From Mesorhizobium sp. B1-1-8 (lineage in GTDB: Bacteria; Pseudomonadota; Alphaproteobacteria; Rhizobiales; Rhizobiaceae), in the NCBI RefSeq assembly GCF_006442795.2, contig NZ_CP083956.1, forward strand, positions 1,713,501 to 1,777,500: a stretch of DNA of 64,000 nucleotides, given 5' to 3'. Positions 16,299 through 25,365 of this stretch are shown piece after piece. A model generated the notes under the pieces. It made no database searches, was not told the DNA's origin, and worked only from the letters and a program-made list of their open reading frames with translations. A program made the position numbers and the translations under genes. Positions within the stretch are counted from its first letter, which is position 1. Every line of letters begins with the position of its first letter.

Positions 16299-17101
16299 TG
16301 GAAGCGCTGGATCATCTGGTCGAAAAGCTGGACGGGCTGGCGCCGACCGCCGCCCTGGTGCTGGGCTCCGGCCTTGGCGGGTTGGTCGACCAGGTCGAGA
16401 ACGCCAGGCGCATTTCCTATGCGGCGCTGCCGGGTTTCCCCAGAAGCGGGGTCAGCGGCCATGCCGGCGAGGTGGTGGCCGGGCATTTCGCCGGCATGCC
16501 GGTGCTGATGCTGTCCGGCCGGGCCCATTATTACGAGCACGGCAATGCGGCGGCGATGCGCCCGGCGCTGGAGGTGCTTGCCGGGATCGGCATCTCCCAT
16601 CTGATCCTCACCAACGCCGCCGGATCGGTCGACCCCGACATGGGACCGGGCTCGGTGATGCTGATCACCGACCACATCAATTTTTCCGGCTCCAACCCGC
16701 TGATCGGCGAGCCGAGCGACCGCCGCTTCGTCGGCCTCACCGAAGCCTATGATGCCGGCCTGCGCGGCGCGATCGAGAAGGCGGCCAAGGCCACCGGCAC
16801 GGCGCTGCACCAGGGTGTCTATATGTGGTTTTCGGGACCGTGCTTCGAGACGCCGGCCGAGATCCGCATGGCGCGCATCATGGGTGCAAATGCGGTCGGC
16901 ATGTCGACGGTGCCGGAGGTCATCCTCGCCCGCTTCCTCGGCCTCAAGGTGGCCGCCTGCTCGGTCATAACCAACCTGGCAGCCGGCATGACCGGGGCTG
17001 AGCTGTCGCACCAGGAAACCAAGGACATGGCGCCGGTCGGCGGCGCGCGGCTGGCGACGATCCTGCGGCGGGTCTTCGAGGAAGGTCTGCCGGAAAGCTG
17101 A
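16295..17101 (+). CDS. punA: Purine nucleoside phosphorylase (trimeric type)
   Basis: A 268-residue enzyme that splits inosine/guanosine and their deoxy forms with phosphate to base plus (deoxy)ribose 1-phosphate. Seen are the phosphate loop LGSGLGGLVD, SGRAHYYEHG, LTNAAGSVDPDMGPGS, MWFSGPCFETPAEIRM and NAVGMSTVPEV, all hallmarks of the trimeric PNP family. The start at 16295 overlaps the cdd stop; the frame runs open further upstream through cdd, but that part is a shadow. Its stop overlaps the deoA start. Confidence 0.94.
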   Translation: MMEALDHLVEKLDGLAPTAALVLGSGLGGLVDQVENARRISYAALPGFPRSGVSGHAGEVVAGHFAGMPVLMLSGRAHYYEHGNAAAMRPALEVLAGIGISHLILTNAAGSVDPDMGPGSVMLITDHINFSGSNPLIGEPSDRRFVGLTEAYDAGLRGAIEKAAKATGTALHQGVYMWFSGPCFETPAEIRMARIMGANAVGMSTVPEVILARFLGLKVAACSVITNLAAGMTGAELSHQETKDMAPVGGARLATILRRVFEEGLPES

Positions 17102-18417
17102 TGCTCCCCCAGGAAACCATCCGCCGCAAGCGCGACGGCCACAAGCTCTCGACGTCCGAGATCGCCGCCTTCATCGAGGGGCTGACCGCCGGCAGCATTT
17201 CGGAAGGGCAGGTCGGCGCCTTCGCCATGGCTGTGTTCCTGAACGGAATGAGCCGCGAGGAAGCGGTGGCGCTGACGGTCTCGATGCGCGATTCCGGCGA
17301 CGTGCTCGACTGGTCCGATCTGCCGGGGCCGGTCACCGACAAGCATTCGACGGGCGGCGTCGGCGACAACGTCTCGCTGATGCTGGCGCCGATCGTCGCC
17401 GCCTGCGGCGCCTATGTGCCGATGATCTCGGGGCGCGGCCTCGGCCACACCGGCGGTACGCTGGACAAGATGGATGCCATTCCCGGCTACGCCAGCCAGC
17501 CGGACCTGGCGCGCTTCCGCAAGACGGTGCTCGAAACCGGCTGCGCCATCATCGGCCAGACTGCGGATCTCGCGCCCGCCGACCGCCGGCTCTACGCAAT
17601 CCGCGACGTGACGGGGACCGTCGAGTCGGTACCGCTGATCACCGCCTCGATCCTGTCGAAGAAGCTCGCCGCGGGGCTCGGCTCGCTGGTGCTCGACGTC
17701 AAGGTCGGCAACGGCGCCTTCATGGAAAAATCACGCGATGCGGCGGCGCTGGCGAACAGCCTGGTCGAGGTCGCCAACGGCGCCGGCCTGAAAGCCTCGG
17801 CGCTGGTCACCGGCATGAACGAGCCGCTGGCGTCCGCTGCCGGCAACGCGGTCGAGGTGAAGAATGCGGTCGATTTCCTCACCGGCAAGGTCCGCGACCG
17901 CCGGCTGGAGGATGTGACGCTGGCGCTGGCCGCTGAAATGCTGCAATCGGCGGGGATCGTCTCGTCCAATCAGGATGGCATGCGACGCGCCGCCGAGACG
18001 CTGGCCGGCGGGCGCGCGGCGGCCATTTTCGCGCGCATGGTGACGGCGCTCGGCGGTCCCGCCGATTTTGTCGAGAACCCGGAAAAATACCTGCCGAAGG
18101 CGCCGGTTGAATTGGCGGTGAAGGCTGCGGAGGATGGCTTCGTCACCGGTATCGCGACGCGCGAAATCGGCCTTGCGGTCGTCGCCCTTGGCGGCGGGCG
18201 CACCCGTGCGGACGACAAGATCGATCACGCCGTGGGCATCACCAGGCTGCTGCCGGTCGGGGCGGAAGTGCCGGCCGGCGAAGCGCTGGCGCTGGTCCAT
18301 GCGCGCAGCGAGGCGGATGCGGAAGCGGCGGTGTCGGCGATACTTGCCGCCTATACGATCGGCGCGTCGAAACCGGCCGCGGAGAAAACCGTGCTCAGGC
18401 GGATATTGCCGCGTTAA
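17101..18417 (+). CDS. deoA: Thymidine phosphorylase
   Basis: A 438-residue enzyme that cleaves thymidine and deoxyuridine to base plus deoxyribose 1-phosphate. KHSTGGVGDNVSL is the phosphate site and the signature SGRGLGHTGGTLDKMDAIPG follows; the length equals the bacterial DeoA family. The ATG shares bases with the punA stop, so cdd-punA-deoA form a tightly coupled unit downstream of the nucleoside importer. The uracil released can be reused by Upp, encoded on the opposite strand nearby. Confidence 0.95.
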   Translation: MLPQETIRRKRDGHKLSTSEIAAFIEGLTAGSISEGQVGAFAMAVFLNGMSREEAVALTVSMRDSGDVLDWSDLPGPVTDKHSTGGVGDNVSLMLAPIVAACGAYVPMISGRGLGHTGGTLDKMDAIPGYASQPDLARFRKTVLETGCAIIGQTADLAPADRRLYAIRDVTGTVESVPLITASILSKKLAAGLGSLVLDVKVGNGAFMEKSRDAAALANSLVEVANGAGLKASALVTGMNEPLASAAGNAVEVKNAVDFLTGKVRDRRLEDVTLALAAEMLQSAGIVSSNQDGMRRAAETLAGGRAAAIFARMVTALGGPADFVENPEKYLPKAPVELAVKAAEDGFVTGIATREIGLAVVALGGGRTRADDKIDHAVGITRLLPVGAEVPAGEALALVHARSEADAEAAVSAILAAYTIGASKPAAEKTVLRRILPR

Positions 18418-18425
18418 GGGAAGGC

Positions 18426-18992
18426 TTACTGCACTAGCAGCAGCGCGCTGTTCTGGACCTCGTATTTGTGCAACCGCTGCAGAAAACTCATGCCGATCAG
18501 GTTGGTCTGCAGCGCCCTGTCGTCGAGCACGACGGCCTGGACGTTGTCGACGGAGATTTTGCCGATCTGCAGGCGGTCGATGGTCACCACAGCGGCCTTG
18601 ATGGCGCCGTTGGCGGTGTTCACCTGATGGGTGAAATCGGACTGGTTGAGCGAAATGCCGATCCGGCGCGCCGTCGAGATGTTGATGGCGACCAGCGTCG
18701 CGCCGGTGTCGATCATGCCGTCGATCTGGCGGCCATTGAGCTTGAATTGCGAGGTGAAATGACCGCGCGCATCGGCGTTGACCAGCACCTTGCGGCCAAG
18801 CGGCATCGGCGTGGCCGGCTTCTCCGGCACCGAGGCGAGTTTGACGTCCGGCTGCGCATCGGATGCAACAGGCTTTGCAGCGACAGCCGATTTCAGCAGG
18901 CTGTCCACCAGTCGTGGATTCGATTGGTAGATGACCGGGATCGATGCCGAGGTTCCGGCACAGACGCCAAGGATGAGAAGCTTGCGCAGCAT
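18426..18992 (-). CDS. Retropepsin-like aspartic protease, exported or membrane-anchored
   Basis: A 188-residue protein of the TIGR02281-type clan AA aspartyl protease family. It has an N-terminal hydrophobic anchor (LLILGVCAGTSASIPVIY), a linker to about residue 75, then a single retropepsin domain with the catalytic motif MIDTGATLVAI (Asp-Thr-Gly) and a C-terminal NLIGMSFLQRL. One domain per chain implies action as a homodimer, outside the cytoplasm if the anchor is used. It converges on deoA. Substrates are unknown. Confidence 0.85.
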   Translation of the reverse strand: MLRKLLILGVCAGTSASIPVIYQSNPRLVDSLLKSAVAAKPVASDAQPDVKLASVPEKPATPMPLGRKVLVNADARGHFTSQFKLNGRQIDGMIDTGATLVAINISTARRIGISLNQSDFTHQVNTANGAIKAAVVTIDRLQIGKISVDNVQAVVLDDRALQTNLIGMSFLQRLHKYEVQNSALLLVQ

Positions 18993-19100
18993 GAATGGCG
19001 GACCTTGCTGAAGGCCCCATTCCTACACCGACATGGTGTTTTCAGCTTTAACGCGCGGCGAAACCCCGCCTTTTCGTAAACGACGGGTAAACGAGATCGC

Positions 19101-19730
19101 TCACTTCGTCCCGTACATGCGATCGCCGGCGTCGCCGAGGCCCGGCATGATATAGCCCTTGTCGTTCAGCTGGCGGTCGATCGAGGCGGTGAAGATGGGA
19201 ACATCCGGATGCGCCCTGGTGAAGCGCTCGATGCCTTCGGGCGCCGCCAGCAGGCAGAGGAAGCGGATGTTGGTGGCGCCGCGGCCCTTCAGCTTGTCGA
19301 TCGCCGCGATCGCCGAATTGGCGGTCGCCAGCATCGGATCGACGACGATCACCAGCCGGTCGGCGAGGTCGCTCGGCGCCTTGAAGAAATATTCGATCGC
19401 TTCCAGCGTCTCATGGTCGCGATAAAGACCGATATGGGCGACACGCGCTGCCGGCACCAGGTCGAGCAGGCCTTCGAGCAGGCCATTGCCGGCGCGCAGC
19501 ACGGAGGCGAAGACCAGCTTCTTGCCTTCCAGGGTCGGGGCCTCCATCTCCTCGATCGGGGTTTCGATGGTGGTCGTCGTCAATTCGAGGTTGCGGGTGA
19601 CCTCATAGCCCAGAAGCAGCGAGATCTCGCGCAGCAGCCGCCGGAAGCCGGCCGTCGAGGTCTCCTTCTTGCGCATGATGGTCAGCTTGTGCTGGACAAG
19701 GGGGTGGTCGACGACGGTGACGCCCTGCAT
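19101..19730 (-). CDS. upp: Uracil phosphoribosyltransferase
   Basis: A 209-residue cytoplasmic enzyme joining uracil to PRPP to give UMP. Seen are [17 protein letters not shown] at the N terminus, the loop [12 protein letters not shown], the PRPP-binding [14 protein letters not shown] and the C-terminal [14 protein letters not shown]. The ATG at 19730 is preferred over a longer frame because GGAG precedes it and the family begins here; the upstream frame reads through a repeat hairpin. It follows add on the same strand and complements deoA and cdd in pyrimidine salvage. Confidence 0.95.
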   Translation of the reverse strand: MQGVTVVDHPLVQHKLTIMRKKETSTAGFRRLLREISLLLGYEVTRNLELTTTTIETPIEEMEAPTLEGKKLVFASVLRAGNGLLEGLLDLVPAARVAHIGLYRDHETLEAIEYFFKAPSDLADRLVIVVDPMLATANSAIAAIDKLKGRGATNIRFLCLLAAPEGIERFTRAHPDVPIFTASIDRQLNDKGYIMPGLGDAGDRMYGTK

Positions 19731-19748
19731 GATCTGCTCCGATGGTTC

Positions 19749-19872
19749 TAGTGAGTAGTGAGTAGTGAATAGTGAGCCGATTTGCGAGTCCCCTGACTCG
19801 GTTAAGCGACGGCTTGAACCGATCGATGCGCCGGCGGCCAGCCGTTCACTACTCACTACTCACTACTCACTA
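19749..19872. repeat. Heptamer-based inverted repeat between add and upp
   Basis: Two 29-base arms (19749-19777 and 19844-19872) are inverted copies with 27 of 29 matches. Each arm is four tandem heptamers of the type AGTGAGT/AGTGAAT. The 66 bases between contain a small GAGTC/GACTC hairpin. The element lies in the 150-base gap between add (stop 19881) and upp (start 19730), so it would form a long hairpin in an add-upp transcript. A related element is at 54475-54555. Confidence 0.75.
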
Positions 19873-19880
19873 GCCACTGC

Positions 19881-20855
19881 TCACCGAACCCTCGCGTCGA
19901 GCCGGCCTAGCAGCATCGCCTTCGTCTTCCTGTCGACGAAGGCGGCTTCAATGGCCGTCCTGGTGACGGCGGTCAGCGCCTTGTCGTTCATCGCAAAATG
20001 CTCAGCGGCGATATCGTATTCGCGCTTCAGCGAGGTCCAGAAATAGGGCGGGTCGTCGGAGTTGAGCGTCACCTTGCAGCCGGCCGCACGCAGCGCCGGA
20101 AAGGGATGGTCGGCGAAGCTGTCGAACACCTTGAGCGCAATGTTGGAGCCGGGGCAGCACTCCAGCACCACGCCCTCATCGGCGATGCGGCGGACAAGGT
20201 CGGGGTTCTCGATGGCGCGCACGCCGTGGCCGACGCGCGACGGGCGGATGTGGTCGAGCGCAGCCTTGACACTCTCCCAGCCCATCAGCTCTCCGGCATG
20301 GATGGTGATGCCGAGGCCCGCCTCGCGCGCGATCTCGAAGGCGCGCACATAATCCTCGAAATCGCCGATACGCTCGTCGCCGGCGACGCCGAAACCGGTG
20401 ACCAGCGGATGGCCGCAGCGGGCCGCGAAACGCGCCGCCTGCTCGATCGCTTCGACGCCGACATGGCGCACGCCGGTGACGATCATGCGCCCCTCGATGC
20501 CGGTCTTGGCTTTGGCGCGGGCCATACCCTCGCCGAGAGCATCCGTATATGCCTTGGGCGACAGGCCCGCCTTCTTCGCATGGTCCGGCGAAGTGAAGAC
20601 CTCGGAATAGATGGCGCCGTCGCGGGCGAGGCTGGTCAGGTAATGGTCGGCAAGGCGGGCGTAATCCTCCTCGGTACGGAACAGGTCGGAGGCGAAGTCA
20701 TAGGCGGCGAGGAAGGAGGTGAAATCGTGCCAGACGAAGGAGCCGTTCTGGATGTAGGGCGAGGCATCCTTGCCGTATTTGCGGGCCTGGCTGATAACAA
20801 GCTCGGGCGCCGCCGCCCCTTCGATGTGGCAGTGCAACTCGGCTTTCAAGATCAT
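19881..20855 (-). CDS. add: Adenosine deaminase
   Basis: A 324-residue zinc enzyme converting (deoxy)adenosine to (deoxy)inosine. The zinc ligands are visible in LHCHIEGAA near the N terminus, then ITIHAGE, and LNSDDPPYF carrying the catalytic Asp pair near the C terminus. The product inosine is the substrate of PunA encoded at 16295. The protein is close to the 330-residue bacterial family length, though some members of this clan prefer adenine. A heptamer-repeat hairpin separates it from upp downstream. Confidence 0.9.
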   Translation of the reverse strand: MILKAELHCHIEGAAAPELVISQARKYGKDASPYIQNGSFVWHDFTSFLAAYDFASDLFRTEEDYARLADHYLTSLARDGAIYSEVFTSPDHAKKAGLSPKAYTDALGEGMARAKAKTGIEGRMIVTGVRHVGVEAIEQAARFAARCGHPLVTGFGVAGDERIGDFEDYVRAFEIAREAGLGITIHAGELMGWESVKAALDHIRPSRVGHGVRAIENPDLVRRIADEGVVLECCPGSNIALKVFDSFADHPFPALRAAGCKVTLNSDDPPYFWTSLKREYDIAAEHFAMNDKALTAVTRTAIEAAFVDRKTKAMLLGRLDARVR

Positions 20856-20990
20856 GCAGTCATCCCGTCAGGTCGGTCCAGGTCGCATAAATCCGCCACC
20901 CTGGAGCGCGGCCGAAAACCGCGCCTGAAACAATAGCGTCCGCACCATCGATCGGCTATGGTCCCGCCGGTTTTATGGCGGATCAAAATA

Positions 20991-21767
20991 ATGTCAGTTG
21001 AGAGAACCACGGCCACGGGCGGCATGGAAACCTCCTACGGGTTCAAGAGCGTGGGGGCGGGCGACAAGCAGCTTCTCGTCAACGATGTCTTCCATAAGGT
21101 TGCCAATCGCTACGACCTGATGAACGACCTGATGTCGGGCGGGTTGCACCGCCTATGGAAGGACGCAATGGTCGCCTGGCTCAATCCGCCGAAGCGGTCG
21201 GGCTGGAAGGTGCTCGACGTCGCCGGCGGCACGGGCGACATCGCCTTCCGCATCGTCGAGGCCAGCCAGCGCAATGCACACGCCACCGTGCTCGACATCA
21301 ACGGCTCGATGCTTGCCGTCGGCCGTGACCGCGCCGAGAAGAAGGGGCTCTCGGAAAAGACCGATTTCGTCGAGGCCAACGCCGAGGCGCTGCCTTTCGA
21401 GGACGATACCTTCGACGCCTACACGATCGCCTTCGGCATCCGCAATGTGCCGCGCATCGACATCGCGCTCAGCGAGGCCTATCGGGTGCTGAAGCGCGGC
21501 GGACGGTTTCTCTGCCTCGAATTCTCCGAGGTCGAAATGCCGCTGCTCGACAAGGCCTATGAGGCTTGGTCATTCAACGCCATCCCCAGGATCGGCAAGG
21601 CGGTGACCGGCGAAAGCGAGCCCTATTCCTATCTGGTGGAGTCGATCCGCAAATTCCCCAACCAGGTGAATTTTGCTTCCATGATCGCCCGCGCGGGCTT
21701 CGATCGGGTCACCTTCCGCAACTATTCGGGCGGCATCGCGGCACTGCATTCGGGCTGGAAGCTTTGA
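20991..21767 (+). CDS. ubiE: Ubiquinone/menaquinone biosynthesis C-methyltransferase
   Basis: A 258-residue SAM-dependent methyltransferase of ubiquinone synthesis. Motif I is [34 protein letters not shown] and [10 protein letters not shown] are the UbiE family signatures, and [14 protein letters not shown] is the conserved C terminus. The ATG at 20991 gives the standard length. ubiB follows after 28 bases, the usual alphaproteobacterial arrangement. Confidence 0.96.
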   Translation: MSVERTTATGGMETSYGFKSVGAGDKQLLVNDVFHKVANRYDLMNDLMSGGLHRLWKDAMVAWLNPPKRSGWKVLDVAGGTGDIAFRIVEASQRNAHATVLDINGSMLAVGRDRAEKKGLSEKTDFVEANAEALPFEDDTFDAYTIAFGIRNVPRIDIALSEAYRVLKRGGRFLCLEFSEVEMPLLDKAYEAWSFNAIPRIGKAVTGESEPYSYLVESIRKFPNQVNFASMIARAGFDRVTFRNYSGGIAALHSGWKL

Positions 21768-21795
21768 GGCAGGAAGCTTTGAAGCAGGCCGGGCG

Positions 21796-23370
21796 ATGAC
21801 CAGCGTCGGCGCCGCCTTCAGGCTCGCCAGGGCCGGCTGGGTGCTGGTGCGCGAAGGCGTCGTCGCGGCGCTGCCGGGCGACGAGCTCTCCGGCATGCCG
21901 AAGTTCGGCTGGCAGCTGGCGCGCCTGCTCACCCGCCGCCGCGCCAGGACCTACCAGCGCGGCGATCGGCTGGCGCGGGCGGTGGTGCGGCTGGGGCCGT
22001 CCTACGTCAAGCTCGGCCAGTTCCTGGCGACACGGCCCGACGTTGTCGGCAACGACATGGCGCTCGACCTCGCGCTGCTGCAGGACAAGATGCACACCTT
22101 CCCGAAGGCGGAGGCGGTTCACGCGATCGAAGCCTCGCTCGGGCGCAGGATCGACGATCTCTATGCGAGCTTCGGCGAGCCTGTGGCTGCCGCTTCGATC
22201 GCCCAGGTGCACGGCGCTGAAATCGTTCGTGACGGAAAGGCCTCGCGTGTGGCCGTGAAGGTCATCCGCCCCGGCGTGCGCCATCGCTTCTTCCAGGATC
22301 TCGAGAGCTACTTCCTCGCCGCCCGCCTGCAGGAAAAATATATTCCCTCCTCCCGCCGGCTGCGGCCGATCGAGGTAACCCAGACGCTGGCGCAGACCAC
22401 CAAGGTCGAAATGGACATGCGGCTCGAGGCGGCCGCGTTTTCCGAGCTCGCTGAAAACACGAAGGACGATCCGGGCTTTCGCGTGCCGGCGGTCGACTGG
22501 GAGCGGACCGGCCGCGACGTGATCACCATGGAGTGGATCGACGGCGTCAAGATGAACGATATCGCCGGCCTTGCCGCCGCCGGCCACGATCTCAGGGTGA
22601 TCGCCGCCAACCTCATCCAGTCGTTCCTCAGGCACACATTGCGCGACGGCTTCTTCCATGCCGACATGCATCCGGGCAATCTGTTCGTCGAGGCCGACGG
22701 CACGATCGTCGCCGTTGATCTCGGCATTGCCGGCCGGCTCGGCAAGAAGGAACGGCGCTTCCTGGCCGAGATCCTCTATGGCTTTATCGTGCGCGACTAT
22801 CAGCGCGTCGCCGAGGTGCATTTCGAGGCTGGCTACGTGCCGCGCCAGCACAATGTCTCTGCCTTCGCCCAGGCGATCCGGGCCATCGGCGAGCCGATCC
22901 ACGGCCAGTCGGCCGAGACCATCTCGATGGCCAAGCTTCTGACGCTGCTGTTCGAAGTCACCGAACTCTTCGACATGGCGACCCGGCCTGAGCTGATCCT
23001 GCTGCAAAAAACCATGGTGGTGGTCGAAGGCGTCGCCCGCACGCTCGATCCGGCCTTCAACATGTGGAAGACCTCGGAGCCGGTGGTGAGCGAGTGGATC
23101 GCCGGCAATCTCGGACCGCGCGGCCTGCTCACCGACGCCCGCGACGGCGCCAGGGCGATGCTGGCCCTGGCGCGCCAGGCGCCGGACCTCGCCGCCCGCA
23201 CTGAGCGGCTGTCGCGCGAGATCGACCTGATGGCCGAGCACGGCCTGCGCTTCGACGAGGCGACGGCGCGCTCGATCGGCAAGGCCGAGGCGCGCCATAC
23301 CCGCTCCGGCCGCGTGGCTCTGTGGGTGATCGCGCTGACGCTGATTTATGTCGTATGGAAATTGTTTTGA
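21796..23370 (+). CDS. ubiB: UbiB-family atypical kinase/ATPase of ubiquinone biosynthesis
   Basis: A 524-residue membrane-anchored protein of the ABC1/ADCK/UbiB family, needed for ubiquinone synthesis, probably by ATP-dependent handling of lipid intermediates. Seen are the family-specific KLGQFLATRPD (KxGQ motif), AAASIAQVHGAE in place of the glycine loop, and HADMHPGNLFV with VDLGIAGRLG for catalysis and metal binding. The last about 20 residues (VALWVIALTLIYVVWKLF) form a transmembrane helix. In related genomes coaBC normally follows; here a toxin-antitoxin pair lies between. Confidence 0.95.
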   Translation: MTSVGAAFRLARAGWVLVREGVVAALPGDELSGMPKFGWQLARLLTRRRARTYQRGDRLARAVVRLGPSYVKLGQFLATRPDVVGNDMALDLALLQDKMHTFPKAEAVHAIEASLGRRIDDLYASFGEPVAAASIAQVHGAEIVRDGKASRVAVKVIRPGVRHRFFQDLESYFLAARLQEKYIPSSRRLRPIEVTQTLAQTTKVEMDMRLEAAAFSELAENTKDDPGFRVPAVDWERTGRDVITMEWIDGVKMNDIAGLAAAGHDLRVIAANLIQSFLRHTLRDGFFHADMHPGNLFVEADGTIVAVDLGIAGRLGKKERRFLAEILYGFIVRDYQRVAEVHFEAGYVPRQHNVSAFAQAIRAIGEPIHGQSAETISMAKLLTLLFEVTELFDMATRPELILLQKTMVVVEGVARTLDPAFNMWKTSEPVVSEWIAGNLGPRGLLTDARDGARAMLALARQAPDLAARTERLSREIDLMAEHGLRFDEATARSIGKAEARHTRSGRVALWVIALTLIYVVWKLF

Positions 23371-23398
23371 TTGCTCTTAATGACAGCAGTGCAAGCGT

Positions 23399-23415
23399 TG
23401 CTTTCATTGAAAGCA
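23399..23415. promoter_or_regulatory. Operator-like palindrome upstream of the toxin-antitoxin pair
   Basis: TGCTTTCA and TGAAAGCA flank a single T, with an overlapping GAAAG/CTTTC repeat just downstream. It lies 39 bases before the antitoxin start. VapB/FitA antitoxins normally bind such palindromes to repress their own operon. Confidence 0.55.
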
Positions 23416-23453
23416 GCTCTTTCATAGACTACGTTGAGGCAAGGAGCAAAGAT

Positions 23454-23711
23454 ATGGGCACACTTACGATCCGAAATCTCGACGACACCGTGAAGCAAAA
23501 ACTGCGTGAGCGCGCTGCAGTGAGAGGAGTTTCGATGGAAGAGGAAGCACGTAGCGTTCTCGCCAGGAGTGTTCTGTCTGAAGCGGCGGACTATGAGCCT
23601 CGGGGTGAGTCACTTTACGCGGCGATTCGCCGGTTGGTTGCGCCTTATGGCGGTTTCGATATCGAACTGCCGGAGCGCGGCCCTACGCGCGATCCGCTGA
23701 AATTCGATTGA
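23454..23711 (+). CDS. FitA/VapB-type ribbon-helix-helix antitoxin
   Basis: An 85-residue protein. The N-terminal MGTLTIRNLDDTVKQKLRER and GVSMEEEARSVLARSV form the ribbon-helix-helix fold of FitA-like antitoxins; the C-terminal part (ending RGPTRDPLKFD) would wrap the toxin. AAGGAG precedes the ATG. The toxin gene starts 2 bases after its stop, the standard order. The pair is inserted between ubiB and coaBC, and its base composition is more AT-rich than both flanks, suggesting transfer. Confidence 0.9.
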   Translation: MGTLTIRNLDDTVKQKLRERAAVRGVSMEEEARSVLARSVLSEAADYEPRGESLYAAIRRLVAPYGGFDIELPERGPTRDPLKFD

Positions 23712-23713
23712 CC

Positions 23714-24136
23714 ATGTTCGTGCTGGATACGAACGTTATTTCGGAAACCTTCAAGCCACGGCCAGACGCGGGGGTGGCCACTTGGATGGAGAGTTCATTT
23801 GGGAATCGCTTTTACGTCACGGCGATGACCAAGGCAGAGCTGCTCGTGGGTCTTGCCAACATGCCGGATGGGAAGCGTAAAGCTGAATTGGGTAGCGCAA
23901 TCGGGGCGTTTTTCACCACAGAGCTCAAGACTCCCGTACTTGCCTTTGGAGACCGTGAGGCCGAGGCATATGCAGAGATTGTCTCGAAGAGACGGTTTCT
24001 AGGACGTCCTATCCGTGAATTTGACGCGCAAATTGCCTCGGTTGCTCGCTCGCGGGGCTTTGCTGTGGTGACCAGGAATGTTGCCGACTTTGCAGACTGC
24101 GGCATCAACATAGTCAACCCCTGGGAGGGAGCATGA
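23714..24136 (+). CDS. FitB/VapC-type PIN-domain ribonuclease toxin
   Basis: A 140-residue PIN-domain protein. The metal-binding acids are Asp5 in FVLDTNVISE, Glu42 in TKAELLVG, the Asp of EFDAQIASVA and the Asp of RNVADFADC. GINIVNPWEGA ends the protein, typical of FitB-like toxins, which cleave RNA. The ATG at 23714 is chosen over an upstream TTG. The codons for the last residues contain the GGGAGGGAG ribosome site of coaBC, and the stop overlaps the coaBC start, so toxin and coaBC translation are physically linked. Confidence 0.9.
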   Translation: MFVLDTNVISETFKPRPDAGVATWMESSFGNRFYVTAMTKAELLVGLANMPDGKRKAELGSAIGAFFTTELKTPVLAFGDREAEAYAEIVSKRRFLGRPIREFDAQIASVARSRGFAVVTRNVADFADCGINIVNPWEGA

Positions 24137-25365
24137 CCCTCTCCGGCAAGCGCATCCTGCTTATCATCGGCGGCGGCATAGCGGCCTACAAGGCGCTCGA
24201 CCTGATCCGGCGACTGCGCGAGCGGGGCGCTACGGTCAGGGTCGTCATGACCGCGGCCGCGCAGGAATTCGTCACCACGCTGTCTGCAGGCGCGCTGTCC
24301 GCCGACCATGTCTTCACCGAACTGTTCGACCGCAAGGACGAACACGATATCGGCCATATAAAGCTGTCGCGTGAGGCCGATCTGCTGGTGGTGGCGCCGG
24401 CCACCGCCGACCTGATGGCAAAGCTCGCCAGCGGCCATGCCAACGACCTTGCCTCGACGGTGCTTCTGGCTACCGACAAGAAAGTGCTGATGGCACCGGC
24501 GATGAACCCGAAAATGTGGGCGCACGCCGCCACGCGCCGCAACCGGGCGACGCTGCAGAAGGACGGCATCGCCTTCGTCGGCCCCGGCAGGGGCGAGATG
24601 GCGGAAAGCAATGAGGCTGGCGAGGGCCGCATGGCCGAACCGCTGGAGATCGTCGCGGCGATCGAATCCATGCTCGACGAGCGGCCGAAGCCGCTTGCCG
24701 GCCGCAGGATCATCGTCACCTCCGGGCCGACGCATGAGCCGATCGACCCGGTGCGCTACATCGCCAACCGCTCGTCAGGCAAGCAGGGCCATGCGATCGC
24801 ATCGGCGCTGGCGAAGCTCGGCGCCGACGTCCGGCTGGTTTCCGGTCCGGTGGCCATCGCCGATCCAGCCGGCGTCACGACCACGCATGTCGAGACGGCG
24901 GCCGAGATGAAGGACGCCGTCGAGCGGCTATTGCCGGCTGATGCGGCGGTGTTCGTCGCCGCGGTCGCCGACTGGCGCACGGCGAACACTGCCGGCGAGA
25001 AGATCAAGAAGGTGACGGGCAAGGGGCCGCCGGCGCTGCAGATGGTCGAAAATCCCGACATCCTGGCCGATATCGGCCATCACAGCCGGCGCCCGGGTCT
25101 CGTTGTCGGCTTCGCCGCCGAGACGCAGGATCTGATCGGCAACGCAGAAGCCAAGCTCAAGAAGAAGGGCGCCGATTTCATCGTCGCCAACGACGTCTCG
25201 CATGAAAGCGGCATCGGTCCGTCCGGCGTCATGGGTGGCGACCGCAACAAGGTGCGCATCGTCTCCAGAACCGGCGTCGAGGAATGGCCGGAAATGGACA
25301 AGGATGAAGTGGCGGCACGACTTGCCAAGTTGATCGCCGAACGGCTGCAGACGATCGTGGCCTAA
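24133..25365 (+). CDS. coaBC: CoaBC: phosphopantothenoylcysteine decarboxylase / phosphopantothenate-cysteine ligase
   Basis: A 410-residue bifunctional enzyme of coenzyme A synthesis. The N-terminal flavoprotein half (to about 180) shows IIGGGIAAYKALDLIR, the active-site His of DIGHIKLS, and APAMNPKMW. The C-terminal ligase half shows TSGPTHEPIDPVRYIANRSS and VAAVADWR. In the CoaC half the segment before GRMAEP reads EMAESNEAGE; E. coli Dfp has a catalytic Cys (Cys158) in this loop that is absent here, which may be normal for this clade. It overlaps the toxin stop by 4 bases and converges with an MFS gene. Confidence 0.94.
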   Translation: MTLSGKRILLIIGGGIAAYKALDLIRRLRERGATVRVVMTAAAQEFVTTLSAGALSADHVFTELFDRKDEHDIGHIKLSREADLLVVAPATADLMAKLASGHANDLASTVLLATDKKVLMAPAMNPKMWAHAATRRNRATLQKDGIAFVGPGRGEMAESNEAGEGRMAEPLEIVAAIESMLDERPKPLAGRRIIVTSGPTHEPIDPVRYIANRSSGKQGHAIASALAKLGADVRLVSGPVAIADPAGVTTTHVETAAEMKDAVERLLPADAAVFVAAVADWRTANTAGEKIKKVTGKGPPALQMVENPDILADIGHHSRRPGLVVGFAAETQDLIGNAEAKLKKKGADFIVANDVSHESGIGPSGVMGGDRNKVRIVSRTGVEEWPEMDKDEVAARLAKLIAERLQTIVA

